A stretch of DNA of 64,000 nt from Paraburkholderia sp. C35 (GTDB lineage: Bacteria; Pseudomonadota; Gammaproteobacteria; Burkholderiales; Burkholderiaceae): assembly GCF_003121405.1 (NCBI RefSeq), contig NZ_QBUY01000006.1, forward strand, positions 150,396 to 214,395. The letters run 5' to 3'. This document shows positions 34,028 through 42,477 of this stretch, piece by piece. The notes below the pieces were generated by a model that was not told the origin of the DNA, searched no databases, and was given only the letters and a program-made list of their open reading frames with translations. Position numbers and translations under genes: made by a program. The number at the start of each line of letters is the position of its first letter. Position 1 is the first letter of the stretch.

Positions 34028-34936
34028 ATGCGAGTGCTGGTAACAGGCGGTAGCGGTTTTCTCGGGGCGTGGATCATGCGGCGACTGCTGGCGCACGGCA
34101 TCGAATGCGTGGCGTTCGATCTGCAGGCGAAGCCGCAATTGCTGCACGCGCTGGCGCCTGAGCAGGCGGATTCGGTTCAATGGCGCACGGGCGATATCGC
34201 GCAAGCCAGCGACGTGACGCGCGCGCTGGACGGCTGCGACGCCGTGATTCATCTGGCAGGCATCCTGACACCCGATTGCGCAGCCAACCCGGTGCGCGGC
34301 GCGCAAATCAACCTGATCGGCACGCTGAACGTCTTCGATGCGGCCCGCGCGGCGGGTTTGCAGCGCGTGCTCTATGCGAGCAGCGCGGGCGTATTCGGCC
34401 CCGACGACGGTGCGACGCCGTATCCGCAAACGCACTACGGCGCGTTCAAGCTCGCGTGCGAAGGTTCGGCGCGTGCGTACTGGAACGATCACGGTATGGC
34501 GAGCGTGGGCTTCCGGCCGCTGGTCGTGTACGGCGCGGGGCGCGAGACGGGATCGAGCGCGGGACCGAGCCTCGCATGCCGGGCCGCCGCGCGCGGAGAG
34601 CGCTATACGATGCCCTTCAGCGGATCAACGGGTTTCGTGTACGCCGACGATGTCGCCGCCGCTTATCACGCTGCCTTGCTGCGCGACGTGGAAGGCGCGC
34701 ATGCATTCACGCTTGCGGGAGAAATCGCTTCCGTGCAGACGGTGATCGACGGAATTCGCGCGATCGTGCCGGACGCGCACATCGGTGCAGCAGGCACGCC
34801 GTTGCCCATCGCGACTGCCTTTCCGCACGATCCCGCACTACAGCGCCTGTTGCCGGATCTGCCGCATACCCCGCTGGAAGGAGGCTTGCGGCAGACGATT
34901 GCGTTCTATCGTCAGGCGCACGCAGCGCATCGCTGA
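34028..34936 (+). CDS. NAD-dependent epimerase/dehydratase-family (extended SDR) protein
   Basis: A 302-residue extended SDR. The dinucleotide motif is TGGSGFLG at about residues 6-13, with VIHLAG in the middle and the catalytic YxxxK as YGAFK. Its C-terminal domain is short. Members epimerise or dehydrate nucleotide sugars or reduce hydroxy-ketones; with catabolic neighbours a dehydrogenase on a ring hydroxyl is plausible. The ATG at 34028 is chosen for its GGAGG ribosome site. It leads the rightward half of the cluster and has 173 bp, with its own operator, to the next gene. Confidence 0.87.
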   Translation: MRVLVTGGSGFLGAWIMRRLLAHGIECVAFDLQAKPQLLHALAPEQADSVQWRTGDIAQASDVTRALDGCDAVIHLAGILTPDCAANPVRGAQINLIGTLNVFDAARAAGLQRVLYASSAGVFGPDDGATPYPQTHYGAFKLACEGSARAYWNDHGMASVGFRPLVVYGAGRETGSSAGPSLACRAAARGERYTMPFSGSTGFVYADDVAAAYHAALLRDVEGAHAFTLAGEIASVQTVIDGIRAIVPDAHIGAAGTPLPIATAFPHDPALQRLLPDLPHTPLEGGLRQTIAFYRQAHAAHR

Positions 34937-35008
34937 CGATCAATCGCCCTCGGTTCGCCGGCGCGAATCCAGGTAAATACCCGGATATTGTGAAATAGCC
35001 ACTTAATA

Positions 35009-35023
35009 TGGAATACTATTCCA
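35009..35023. promoter_or_regulatory. Second identical operator palindrome TGGAAT-N3-ATTCCA
   Basis: This is the same 15-mer as at 33967-33981, here 87 bp upstream of the shikimate-dehydrogenase-like start. It suggests a separate regulated promoter inside the rightward gene group. Its preservation base for base outside coding sequence supports function. Confidence 0.6.
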
Positions 35024-35109
35024 CAATCAACTCCTATTCATCGGATGCCTTTGCCGTAACCAGTGTGCAAACGGCTACCGATGCCCGTTCTATTTTCGAG
35101 GTAAACAGC

Positions 35110-35952
35110 ATGACCCAAACAACTGCAAGCCACGTCGCCGTATCGCTCGATGAAGGACTGAGCGGCGCAACGCGCGTGTACTTCATCGTCGGCGATCCGA
35201 TTGCCCAGGTGCGTTCGCCCAAGGGCGTCACAGCTGCGCTGCGTGAAGCAGGACGCGATGCGCTCGTCGTGCCCGCGCATGTCGCGCCGGATGATCTCGC
35301 GGCATTCTTCGCCGGCGTGACCCAGATGCGCAACGTCGATGGCGTGATCATCACCGTGCCGCACAAGTTCAGTGCGGCAGGCTTCTGCACCACGCTAACG
35401 GAAGAAGCCGATTTTCTCGGCGCAGTGAACACACTGCGGCGCACCGCCGATGGCAGCTGGCACGGCGGCATGTTCGACGGCACCGGTTTCGTTGCCGCAC
35501 TTCAGGACGCGGGTTGCAATCTGCAAGGCAAACGCGCGCTGCTGATCGGCGCAGGTGGCGCAGGCTCGGCGATTGGCCACGCACTTGTGATAGCAGGCGT
35601 CGCGTCGCTCGATGTGCGGGACAACGATGCGGCGCGCACGGGTTCGCTGGTCACCCGCCTCGCGGCGATGCAGCGCGGCGCGGTGCAGGTAGCCGCCGCC
35701 GACGTCGAAGCACAGGCGTATGACGTCGTGATCAATGCATCGCCCATGGGCATGCGCGCCGACGATCCGTTGCCCATCGACGTATCGCGCCTGCCCGCTT
35801 CCACCTTCGTCGGCGATGTCGTCACCAAGCCGCCGCTCACACCGTTCATCGAAGCGGCGCGCGCACGAGGCTGCCCGACCGTGACGGGCACGCAGATGTT
35901 CGGCCGCGTGTGCGACCGCATGGTCGACTTTCTGCTCGACGCCAAAGTGTGA
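35110..35952 (+). CDS. Shikimate dehydrogenase-like protein, second paralogue
   Basis: A 280-residue AroE-family protein. It has QVRSPKGV at the substrate serine site, catalytic Lys86 in TVPHKFSAAG, GAVNTL, catalytic Asp123 in MFDGTGF and the NADP motif GAGGAGSA at 148-155. It is clearly distinct from the paralogue at 9794. Placement with flavoproteins and an aromatic-acid transporter implies a catabolic shikimate/quinate-type dehydrogenase. The ATG at 35110 is preferred; an in-frame codon at 35008 lies in the operator palindrome. The next gene starts 109 bp downstream. Confidence 0.87.
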   Translation: MTQTTASHVAVSLDEGLSGATRVYFIVGDPIAQVRSPKGVTAALREAGRDALVVPAHVAPDDLAAFFAGVTQMRNVDGVIITVPHKFSAAGFCTTLTEEADFLGAVNTLRRTADGSWHGGMFDGTGFVAALQDAGCNLQGKRALLIGAGGAGSAIGHALVIAGVASLDVRDNDAARTGSLVTRLAAMQRGAVQVAAADVEAQAYDVVINASPMGMRADDPLPIDVSRLPASTFVGDVVTKPPLTPFIEAARARGCPTVTGTQMFGRVCDRMVDFLLDAKV

Positions 35953-36061
35953 GCATTGCGCGTAGGCAGAATCGGCCCGCGTTTGCAGCGCGGCCACGAA
36001 AGGTATGGCCGGGTCGCCAGGAACATGGACAAGCGACAAGGCAACGCAGGAGACGGGAAAC

Positions 36062-37831
36062 ATGAATTCGGGCAGCACCATCCATTGGGACGAGGAAGTC
36101 GATGTACTCGTATTCGGCGCGGGCGCAGCCGGCATGACAACCGCGCTGATCGCGCATCATGAAGGGCTGGACGTTCTGTTGTGCGAGAAAACCGACGCGG
36201 TCGGCGGCATTACGTCGACGTCGGGTGGCACGACCTGGGTCCCTGGCACGCAGTTGAGTGTCGATGCGGGCGTGCCCGACAGCGTCGACGATGCGCGCCG
36301 GTTTCTGCAATCCGTGGTGGGCGAGCGTGGCGGCGACGCTGCGCGCGAGGCTTTCCTGCAAAGCGGCCCGCTCGCCATCGACGAATTGCAGCGTATCAGC
36401 GACGTGAAATTCGTCGCCGCCGCCGCGCATCCCGACTACGTGACAGGGCCGGGTGCGGCGTTCGGTGGCCGTGCGCTCGCACCCGTACCTTTCGACGCAC
36501 GCGTGCTGGACAAGGATTTCTCGCGTGTGCGCCCGCCGCGCAAGGAGTTCATGGGTCTGGGCGGGATGATGGTCAATCGCAGCGATCTGGGCGCGCTGCT
36601 CAGCCCATTCGCTTCATGGAACAATTTCAGGCGCACGCTCGAAGTGGTGGGCCGCTACGCGCTCGACCGCACGCGCTTTGCACGCGGTACGCAACTCGTG
36701 ATGGGCAACGCGCTCGCAGCGCGGCTTTTCTACAGCTTGCGCAAGCGAGGCGTGGCCGTGCGCTTCGAAGCGCCGCTCGTCGAACTGGTTCGCGAGCAAG
36801 GGCGCGTGACGGGCGCGGTGGTCGGTTCGCGCGACGGCGTGCAGCGGCGCATCCGTGCGCGCCGCGGCGTCGTGCTGTCGACGGGCGGCGTCACGCGTCA
36901 TCCGGCGTTGCGCAAGCAGCTGTTTCCGGTTGCCGCGCAACCGCTGTCGCTATCGCCCGATACGCACACAGGCGATGGCGTCAGCAGCGCGCTCGCAGTC
37001 AACGCTCAACTCGAAAACGGCGGGGACAGTCCCGGCCTGTGGATGCCCTGTTCGATCCGCCGTTCGCCGCACGGTGAAGACAGCGTGTGGCCGCATATCA
37101 TTCTCGACCGCGCGAAGCCGGGGCTGATCGCGGTGAACAACCGGGGCGAGCGCTTCGTCAACGAGTCGAACTCGTATCACGACTTCGTGATGGGCATGCT
37201 GCGCGACGACGGTGACGGCGCCAGCGTGCCCGCGCATCTGATCGTCGATGCAGACTTCATTCGCGACTACGGGCTGGGTCTGCTGATGCCGGGCCGCAGC
37301 CGCGCGCGCATTGCGGCGTTCGAGCGCGCCGGGTATCTCGTCAAGGGCAATACGCTGGCCGAACTGGCAGCGAAGCTGAGCGTGGACGCTGCCGGACTCG
37401 CACGCACTGTCGAGCGCTATAACCGCGATGCAGCAACGGGCAACGATCCCGCCTTTGGCCGCGGCTCGAGCCCGATGAGCCGTTTCAATGGCGACGCCGC
37501 GCAGAAACCCAATCCCTGCATCCGTCCGTTGGGGCAAGGCCCGTATTACGCCGTCACAGTCTGGCCTGCCGATCTCGCGTGCAGTGCCGGACTCGGCGGC
37601 ACGGAGAACGGCGAAGTACTCGACGCGAACGGCAGCGTGATACCGGGGCTGTTTGCGTGCGGCAACGATCTGGCGTCGATCTTTCGCGGCACGTATCCGG
37701 GTCCGGGCACGACTTTGGGCCCGGCTATCGTGTTTGGATGGCGTGTGGCCAAGTTCATCGCGGGCAAGCTCGATGACGGCGCGTCAGCCAGCCCGGCGCG
37801 CGTGGATGCCCGCGTGAACGCGTTGCACTAA
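36062..37831 (+). CDS. FAD-dependent oxidoreductase, second 3-ketosteroid-dehydrogenase-like paralogue
   Basis: A 589-residue flavoprotein related to the one at 32174. The FAD motif is VLVFGAGAAGMTTALIAH and GGITSTSGGTTWVPG follows. The C-terminus has GLFACGNDLASIFRGTYPGPG and TLGPAIVFGWRVAK. A domain in the middle includes RGERFVNESNSYHDFV, shared with the first paralogue. Two paralogues in one cluster could dehydrogenate two positions of a ring or handle two stereoisomers. The ATG at 36062 places the FAD motif at about residue 15. It converges with dctA, 14 bp between stops. Confidence 0.9.
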   Translation: MNSGSTIHWDEEVDVLVFGAGAAGMTTALIAHHEGLDVLLCEKTDAVGGITSTSGGTTWVPGTQLSVDAGVPDSVDDARRFLQSVVGERGGDAAREAFLQSGPLAIDELQRISDVKFVAAAAHPDYVTGPGAAFGGRALAPVPFDARVLDKDFSRVRPPRKEFMGLGGMMVNRSDLGALLSPFASWNNFRRTLEVVGRYALDRTRFARGTQLVMGNALAARLFYSLRKRGVAVRFEAPLVELVREQGRVTGAVVGSRDGVQRRIRARRGVVLSTGGVTRHPALRKQLFPVAAQPLSLSPDTHTGDGVSSALAVNAQLENGGDSPGLWMPCSIRRSPHGEDSVWPHIILDRAKPGLIAVNNRGERFVNESNSYHDFVMGMLRDDGDGASVPAHLIVDADFIRDYGLGLLMPGRSRARIAAFERAGYLVKGNTLAELAAKLSVDAAGLARTVERYNRDAATGNDPAFGRGSSPMSRFNGDAAQKPNPCIRPLGQGPYYAVTVWPADLACSAGLGGTENGEVLDANGSVIPGLFACGNDLASIFRGTYPGPGTTLGPAIVFGWRVAKFIAGKLDDGASASPARVDARVNALH

Positions 37832-37845
37832 CGCAATGGCTTCAT

Positions 37846-39258
37846 CTAGTGGGAAGCACTCGCGCGCTTGAGCGTGACGGCTGAAGGCTGGCGTTGACCG
37901 CTACCAAGGTCTTCCGGCAGCAGCGCGCCGCCGCTCAGGCCGTCGTCTTCGCGAGCGGTATCCGGATAACGCTCGGGATACAGATGACGCTGCGCGCGCT
38001 GTGCGTCGAAAGTGCCCGACCATCTGGCGACGACCACCGTCGCCAGACTGTTGCCGATCGTGTTGCACGTTGCAATCGCCATCGACATGAAGCGGTAGAC
38101 ACCGAAGATCACCGCAAGACCTTCGACAGGCAAAATACCCGTCGACGTGACCGTCGCGGCGAACACGACGAACGAGCCGCCCGACACCGTCGCCGCGCCT
38201 TTCGACGTCAGCAGCATCAGCAGCAGAATGCCGACCTGATGCTCGAAGGTGATCGGCACGTTGTACGCATGCGCGATGAACATCACGCCCATCGACATGA
38301 AAATCGACGTGCCGTCCAGGTTGAATGCATATCCCGTCGGCAGCACCAGTCCAACGGTCTGTTTCGCGCAGCCAAGGCGTTCGAGCTTGATCAGCAGGCG
38401 CGGCAACGCGCTTTCGGATGACGCCGTGCCAAGCACGATCAGGATTTCATCCTTGATATAGCGCATGAAGCGCCACATGCTGAAGCCCGCCAGCCGCGCG
38501 ATGGCACCCATCACCACGATGACGAAAAGCCCGATCACCGCATAGAAGCTCAACACCAGTTGCGCAAGCGCGATCAGCACCGCCGTGCCGTTGCTGCCCA
38601 CGGCGAACGCCACAGCGCCAAAGGTGCCGAGCGGCGCGAGCTTCATCACGAGATTGATGAACGAGAACAGCACCTGCGAAACGAGGTCCAGCCCTTCGTT
38701 GATGCGCACGCGACGGCTCTCGGGAATAGCGAGTATGCCGATGCCCACCATCACGGCCAGCACGACCACCTGCAGCAATTCACCCTTTGCAAACGCGCCG
38801 ATGAAGTTATCCGGCACGAGATGCATCACGAACTCCGTGAAGCCTTGCGGTGCGGCCTTCGCGGCGATCGAAGGCATTGCGCCTGGTGTCACGGCCGTCA
38901 TCCCTTTGCCCGTTTGCAGCAGATTGCCGGCGAGCAGCCCGACGGCGAGCGCGATCGTCGAGACGACTTCGAAGTACACGATCGAGCGCCAACCGACACG
39001 TCCCGCGCTTTTCACGTCACCCGCCGATGCAATGCCGTGCACGATCGTCAAAAACACCAGCGGCGCAACACCTGCCTTGATCAGCGCGAGAAAGATGTCG
39101 CCGAGTATTTTCAGTTGCGCGCCGAACTTCGGGAAGATCAGCCCGACTGCGATGCCCAGCACGAGCGACAGCAAAACCTGCATGCCAAGCTTGCGATACC
39201 AGGGCCGCTTGACGGGCGGCGCAATCGGCTCGCCGTGCGTTGCGTTGTCGTTTGTCAT
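37846..39258 (-). CDS. dctA: C4-dicarboxylate transporter of the DctA (DAACS) family
   Basis: A 470-residue sodium/proton:dicarboxylate symporter. Eight helices and two re-entrant loops include the family serine motif GTASSESALPRLL (usually GTSSSESALP), GYAFNLDGTSIFM and ATCNTIGNSLATVVVARW. DctA imports succinate, fumarate, malate and aspartate-like acids. It is 27 bp downstream of a lyase of the fumarate-releasing superfamily, both under a divergent GntR gene, so it may import the lyase substrate, such as a substituted dicarboxylate. The gene symbol reflects the family; the specificity may differ. Confidence 0.9.
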   Translation of the reverse strand: MTNDNATHGEPIAPPVKRPWYRKLGMQVLLSLVLGIAVGLIFPKFGAQLKILGDIFLALIKAGVAPLVFLTIVHGIASAGDVKSAGRVGWRSIVYFEVVSTIALAVGLLAGNLLQTGKGMTAVTPGAMPSIAAKAAPQGFTEFVMHLVPDNFIGAFAKGELLQVVVLAVMVGIGILAIPESRRVRINEGLDLVSQVLFSFINLVMKLAPLGTFGAVAFAVGSNGTAVLIALAQLVLSFYAVIGLFVIVVMGAIARLAGFSMWRFMRYIKDEILIVLGTASSESALPRLLIKLERLGCAKQTVGLVLPTGYAFNLDGTSIFMSMGVMFIAHAYNVPITFEHQVGILLLMLLTSKGAATVSGGSFVVFAATVTSTGILPVEGLAVIFGVYRFMSMAIATCNTIGNSLATVVVARWSGTFDAQRAQRHLYPERYPDTAREDDGLSGGALLPEDLGSGQRQPSAVTLKRASASH

Positions 39259-39285
39259 GGTGTGTGCTCCTCCACGAATCGTGGT

Positions 39286-40656
39286 TCAGATCTCGCTGGA
39301 CAGCGCGAGCGCGCGATCGACCATCTGCGGTGCGAGGCCCAGATAGTTGGCGGGATCGATCATGTGGTCGATCGCGGCGCGATCGAAATGGCGGGTCACT
39401 TCGGGCAGCGCGGCAAGTGCTTCGGCCAGCGTGCCGCCCTGTTCGTTCACCGTGCGGCATGCGTCGTAGACGATGTCGTGCGCCTGCTGGCGGCCCGTGA
39501 ACGGCGCCATCTGCATCATCACCGACTCCGCGACGATCAAGCCCTTGCTGATACCGAGGTTGTGCTTCATGCGCTCCGTATCGACGATCAGGCCGCCGAG
39601 CGCGAACTTCGCCTGGTGCAGCGCGCCCGAGGTCAGAATGAAACTCTCGGGAATCGCGATCCACTCCGCGTGCCACGGGCCCGTCGCGCGCTCGAAGTCC
39701 TGGATCATCGCGTCGACCATCAGGCCCGCCTGCTGGCGCACCGCTTTCGCCGCTGCCAGCATCAGTTCGCTCGAAATCGGATTGCGCTTCTGCGGCATCG
39801 TGCTGCTCGCGCCACGCCCTTTGACGAACGGCTCATACACTTCGCCGAATTCGTTGGACGCCATGATCATGATGTCGGTCGCAATCTTGCCGAGCGAACC
39901 CGTGACCAGCGCGAGCAGATTGACGGCTTCGGCAAAGCCATCGCGTGCGACGTGCCACGTGGTGGCTGGCACGCCGAGCTTCAGTTCATGAGCGAGCGCC
40001 TTCTGCACGTCGAGACCCTTGTCGCCGAGCGAAGCGAGCGTGCCTGCCGCGCCCGCGAATTCGACCACGGCGACGCGCTTGCGCAACTCGGCAATGCGCT
40101 GCTGATGACGGTCGAACATCGCGAGCCAGATCGCGACCTTGTAGCCGAACGTGACGGGCAGCGCCTGTTGCAGATGCGTGCGGCCTGCCATCGGTGTGTC
40201 GCGATGCTTTTTCGCCAGCCCGGCAAGGATGCCGCGCAACTTGCGAATGTCCGCATCGATCGAGTCAAGCGCGTCGCGCACCTGCAGCGAGACCGCTGTA
40301 TCCATGATGTCCTGCGTGGTGGCGCCCCAGTGCACATAGCGGCCCGCCTCGCCACACATGCCGACCAGCTGATGCACGAGCGGCAGGATCGGATACCCGA
40401 CGATGTCGGTCTCCTCGCGCATGTGATCGAAATCGATGCGCCCGATCTGCGATTCGCGCGCAATCACTTCCGCCGCTTCCGCCGGAATCACGCCAACGCG
40501 CGCTTCGGCTTTCGCAAGCGCAACTTCGACGTCGATATAGCGCTGCACCAGCGCGTGATCGGAAAACACGGCGCGCATTTTTGCCGTGCCGAAAGCGTCG
40601 CGAAACAGAATCGAATCGATGACGGTGCTGGAAAAAGCGATGGAGCGGGTGTTCAT
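39286..40656 (-). CDS. Lyase of the fumarase/aspartase superfamily (PcaB/adenylosuccinate-lyase-like)
   Basis: A 456-residue superfamily member. The signature loop GASSTMPQKRNPISSE holds the catalytic Ser, WGATTQDIMDTAVSLQ is motif two, and GRTHLQQALPVTFGYK is motif one. Length and the HWGATTQD segment resemble 3-carboxy-cis,cis-muconate cycloisomerase and related C-N lyases. The enzyme should add to or eliminate from a succinyl-type compound, releasing fumarate or making a lactone. Because its partner is DctA and it is far from a full protocatechuate pathway, an aminated or adduct dicarboxylate is an alternative to carboxymuconate. Confidence 0.87.
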   Translation of the reverse strand: MNTRSIAFSSTVIDSILFRDAFGTAKMRAVFSDHALVQRYIDVEVALAKAEARVGVIPAEAAEVIARESQIGRIDFDHMREETDIVGYPILPLVHQLVGMCGEAGRYVHWGATTQDIMDTAVSLQVRDALDSIDADIRKLRGILAGLAKKHRDTPMAGRTHLQQALPVTFGYKVAIWLAMFDRHQQRIAELRKRVAVVEFAGAAGTLASLGDKGLDVQKALAHELKLGVPATTWHVARDGFAEAVNLLALVTGSLGKIATDIMIMASNEFGEVYEPFVKGRGASSTMPQKRNPISSELMLAAAKAVRQQAGLMVDAMIQDFERATGPWHAEWIAIPESFILTSGALHQAKFALGGLIVDTERMKHNLGISKGLIVAESVMMQMAPFTGRQQAHDIVYDACRTVNEQGGTLAEALAALPEVTRHFDRAAIDHMIDPANYLGLAPQMVDRALALSSEI

Positions 40657-40718
40657 GGCGGCTGTTGCCTCAATCAAAACGGGTTCGGATGGCACTGGAA
40701 CATATCGGCTTACTCCTC

Positions 40719-40736
40719 AATATGTCCGGACATATT
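40719..40736. promoter_or_regulatory. Perfect 18-bp palindrome, GntR operator 1
   Basis: AATATGTCCGGACATATT is a perfect 18-bp palindrome in the divergent region between the lyase (start 40656) and GntR (start 40815). Its core ATATGT-ACATAT arms recur in the palindrome at 40744, centre to centre 24 bp. Tandem sites of this type are typical for GntR-family dimers. Confidence 0.65.
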
Positions 40737-40743
40737 CAAGATA

Positions 40744-40759
40744 ATATGTTCGAACATAT
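40744..40759. promoter_or_regulatory. Perfect 16-bp palindrome, GntR operator 2
   Basis: ATATGTTCGAACATAT is a perfect 16-bp palindrome sharing its outer arms with the palindrome at 40719. It lies 56 bp before the GntR start, suiting autorepression, while the first copy is nearer the lyase promoter. Confidence 0.65.
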
Positions 40760-40814
40760 GATTCAAGCTATGATTTACCCTGGATCAGCGCTGCCTCACC
40801 CCCCGATCACCAAA

Positions 40815-41552
40815 ATGAACAAGCCCCATTACGCCGACATCGCCCGCGACCTGACGCAGGGCATCGCCAGCGGCCGTTTTCCCGTCGGCTCGTACCTGCC
40901 GACCGAACTGGAACTGCGCGATCAGTACAAGACCAGCCGCCACACGATTCGCGCGGCGCTGCACGAGTTGCAGCAGTTGGGCATCGTGTCGCGGCGCAAG
41001 AACGCCGGCACGCGGGTGGAATCGGCGCAGCCGAGGAACGATTTCCGTCCATCGCTGGCGTCGGTCGAGGATCTGGTTCAGTTCGGCTCGAAGCATCAGC
41101 GCGTGGTGCAATCGACGGGGGAAATCGCAGCGGCTGGACCACTGGCCAAACGCCTGCGCTGCGAGGAAGGCGAGCGATGGCTGCGCGTGTCGAGCTTGCG
41201 CGTCGATGGAGATGGCAAGCGGCCGCCTGTCGGCTGGACCGATGTCTATATCGATCCCGGCTATGCCGATATCGCCGAGTCCGCGCGCGAGCAACCCGAC
41301 ACGTTGATTAGCTCGCTCATCGAGGCACGCTACGGGCGCCGCGTGTCCGAGATTCAGCAGGACGTGCACGCCGTGAATGTGTCGGCGGAAATGGCTGCCG
41401 TGTTGCGTGTCGAGCCTGGCAGTGCCGCGCTGGAGATCGTGCGGCGATATCTGGATTCCGCTGGCGTCGCGTTCGAAGTGTCCGTCAGCTTGCATCCGGC
41501 TGAACGGTTTTCGGTGTCGATGCGCCTGAAACGGTCTGAGGACGCTGGCTGA
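40815..41552 (+). CDS. GntR-family regulator (HutC/UTRA type)
   Basis: A 245-residue regulator. The winged HTH is in LRDQYKTSRHTIRAALHELQQLGIVSRRKNAGTRV (residues about 34-68; key segment YKTSRHTIRAALHEL). A UTRA ligand-binding domain follows, with ERWLRVSSLRVDGDG and VEPGSAALEIVRRY. The ATG at 40815 gives the normal N-terminus MNKPHYADIARDLTQGI. It is divergent from the lyase and dctA genes across two perfect palindromes and so probably represses them and itself until a dicarboxylate-type effector binds. Confidence 0.9.
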   Translation: MNKPHYADIARDLTQGIASGRFPVGSYLPTELELRDQYKTSRHTIRAALHELQQLGIVSRRKNAGTRVESAQPRNDFRPSLASVEDLVQFGSKHQRVVQSTGEIAAAGPLAKRLRCEEGERWLRVSSLRVDGDGKRPPVGWTDVYIDPGYADIAESAREQPDTLISSLIEARYGRRVSEIQQDVHAVNVSAEMAAVLRVEPGSAALEIVRRYLDSAGVAFEVSVSLHPAERFSVSMRLKRSEDAG

Positions 41553-41700
41553 AAGCGGCGCTTCTTTGGCGTGCTTCCTTTCGCGCAATTACAAAGCATC
41601 AAGTCTCATGCGGCGTGCCCGATAACCCGATTGCACATCCGTACCGTGCATCCGAATCCCGACCGTCGCCCAAAGCGCTGAACAAAGGAAGCGTCAGCCC

Positions 41701-42411
41701 ATGTCGCCTGATCCGATCAACACGAACACCTCTGTCACCACGCCGCCACCGCCCGAGCCGCCCGTCGCAAAGGATGCATCGGCGGCAACCAGCACGCCCG
41801 ATGGCGGCAACGATGCGCTGATGGCAGCCCTCAAACGCACGTTGACGCGACTCGGCATCGACGCATCGACGGGCCTGACCGTCAGCGACAACTTCAACGG
41901 CAACACCGATGCATTGTCGTTGCCGAGGCGCGTCAGTGCATCGAGCGCATCGCTGATCGCGGCGCTTTATCAGGCACTCGAATTGCAGCAGTCGATTGCG
42001 ATTGCCAATGGACTCAACACGTCAGGCAATGAAACGAGCGACGCGATTTCCAGCGTGTCGGATGTGCAATCATCCAGTTCGGTTGTCAGCGGCTATCGCG
42101 ATCTCGGCGCGCAGATTGCCGATCTGGCGAAGCTGTCGGGCTCCGTCGCGAGCGACACCGACACCGATACGGATGAATGGGACTTCGGTATCGACGATGC
42201 GAGCAACACGTCGAATGCCAGCGCCGGAGCGGGCGATCCGATGACGGACGCTATCGGACAGTTGAATCAGGCGCTGCAGGATCACGTGGCAGCGCTGGTG
42301 CAAAATGGAAACGCGAAAGTCTCGCTGGGCGCGTTGCTGAATGGCTTATCGGATGAGACCAAGGGCGTTCAATGGCGGCCGGTTGGCGTGCTGATCGATG
42401 TGAAGGCGTAG
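41701..42411 (+). CDS. Hypothetical low-complexity protein
   Basis: A 236-residue protein with no signal peptide or membrane helix. It opens with a Pro/Ser/Thr-rich stretch (VTTPPPPEPPVAKD), has a helix ALMAALKRTLTRLGID, an Asp/Ser-rich region with SDTDTDTDEWDFG, and a C-terminal helix IGQLNQALQDHVAALVQ. The composition and length are compatible with a secreted or surface-associated protein or a filament-like assembly factor, but nothing is diagnostic. It is monocistronic. The start is the best-placed ATG, after a GGAAG stretch about a dozen bases upstream. Function unknown. Confidence 0.6.
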   Translation: MSPDPINTNTSVTTPPPPEPPVAKDASAATSTPDGGNDALMAALKRTLTRLGIDASTGLTVSDNFNGNTDALSLPRRVSASSASLIAALYQALELQQSIAIANGLNTSGNETSDAISSVSDVQSSSSVVSGYRDLGAQIADLAKLSGSVASDTDTDTDEWDFGIDDASNTSNASAGAGDPMTDAIGQLNQALQDHVAALVQNGNAKVSLGALLNGLSDETKGVQWRPVGVLIDVKA

Positions 42412-42477
42412 CGGCTCGGGGTTGGTGAGCGCGCCACGCTCTACGTCTTTCCGATGTACTCGAATCCGTTGGCGATG

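Noticed and set aside
38560..40761. Long open frame (733 codons) on the plus strand
   Set aside because: It lies opposite dctA and the lyase gene, both with clear domains and motifs. The frame is rich in Arg, His and Asp, as expected of an antisense shadow in GC-rich DNA.
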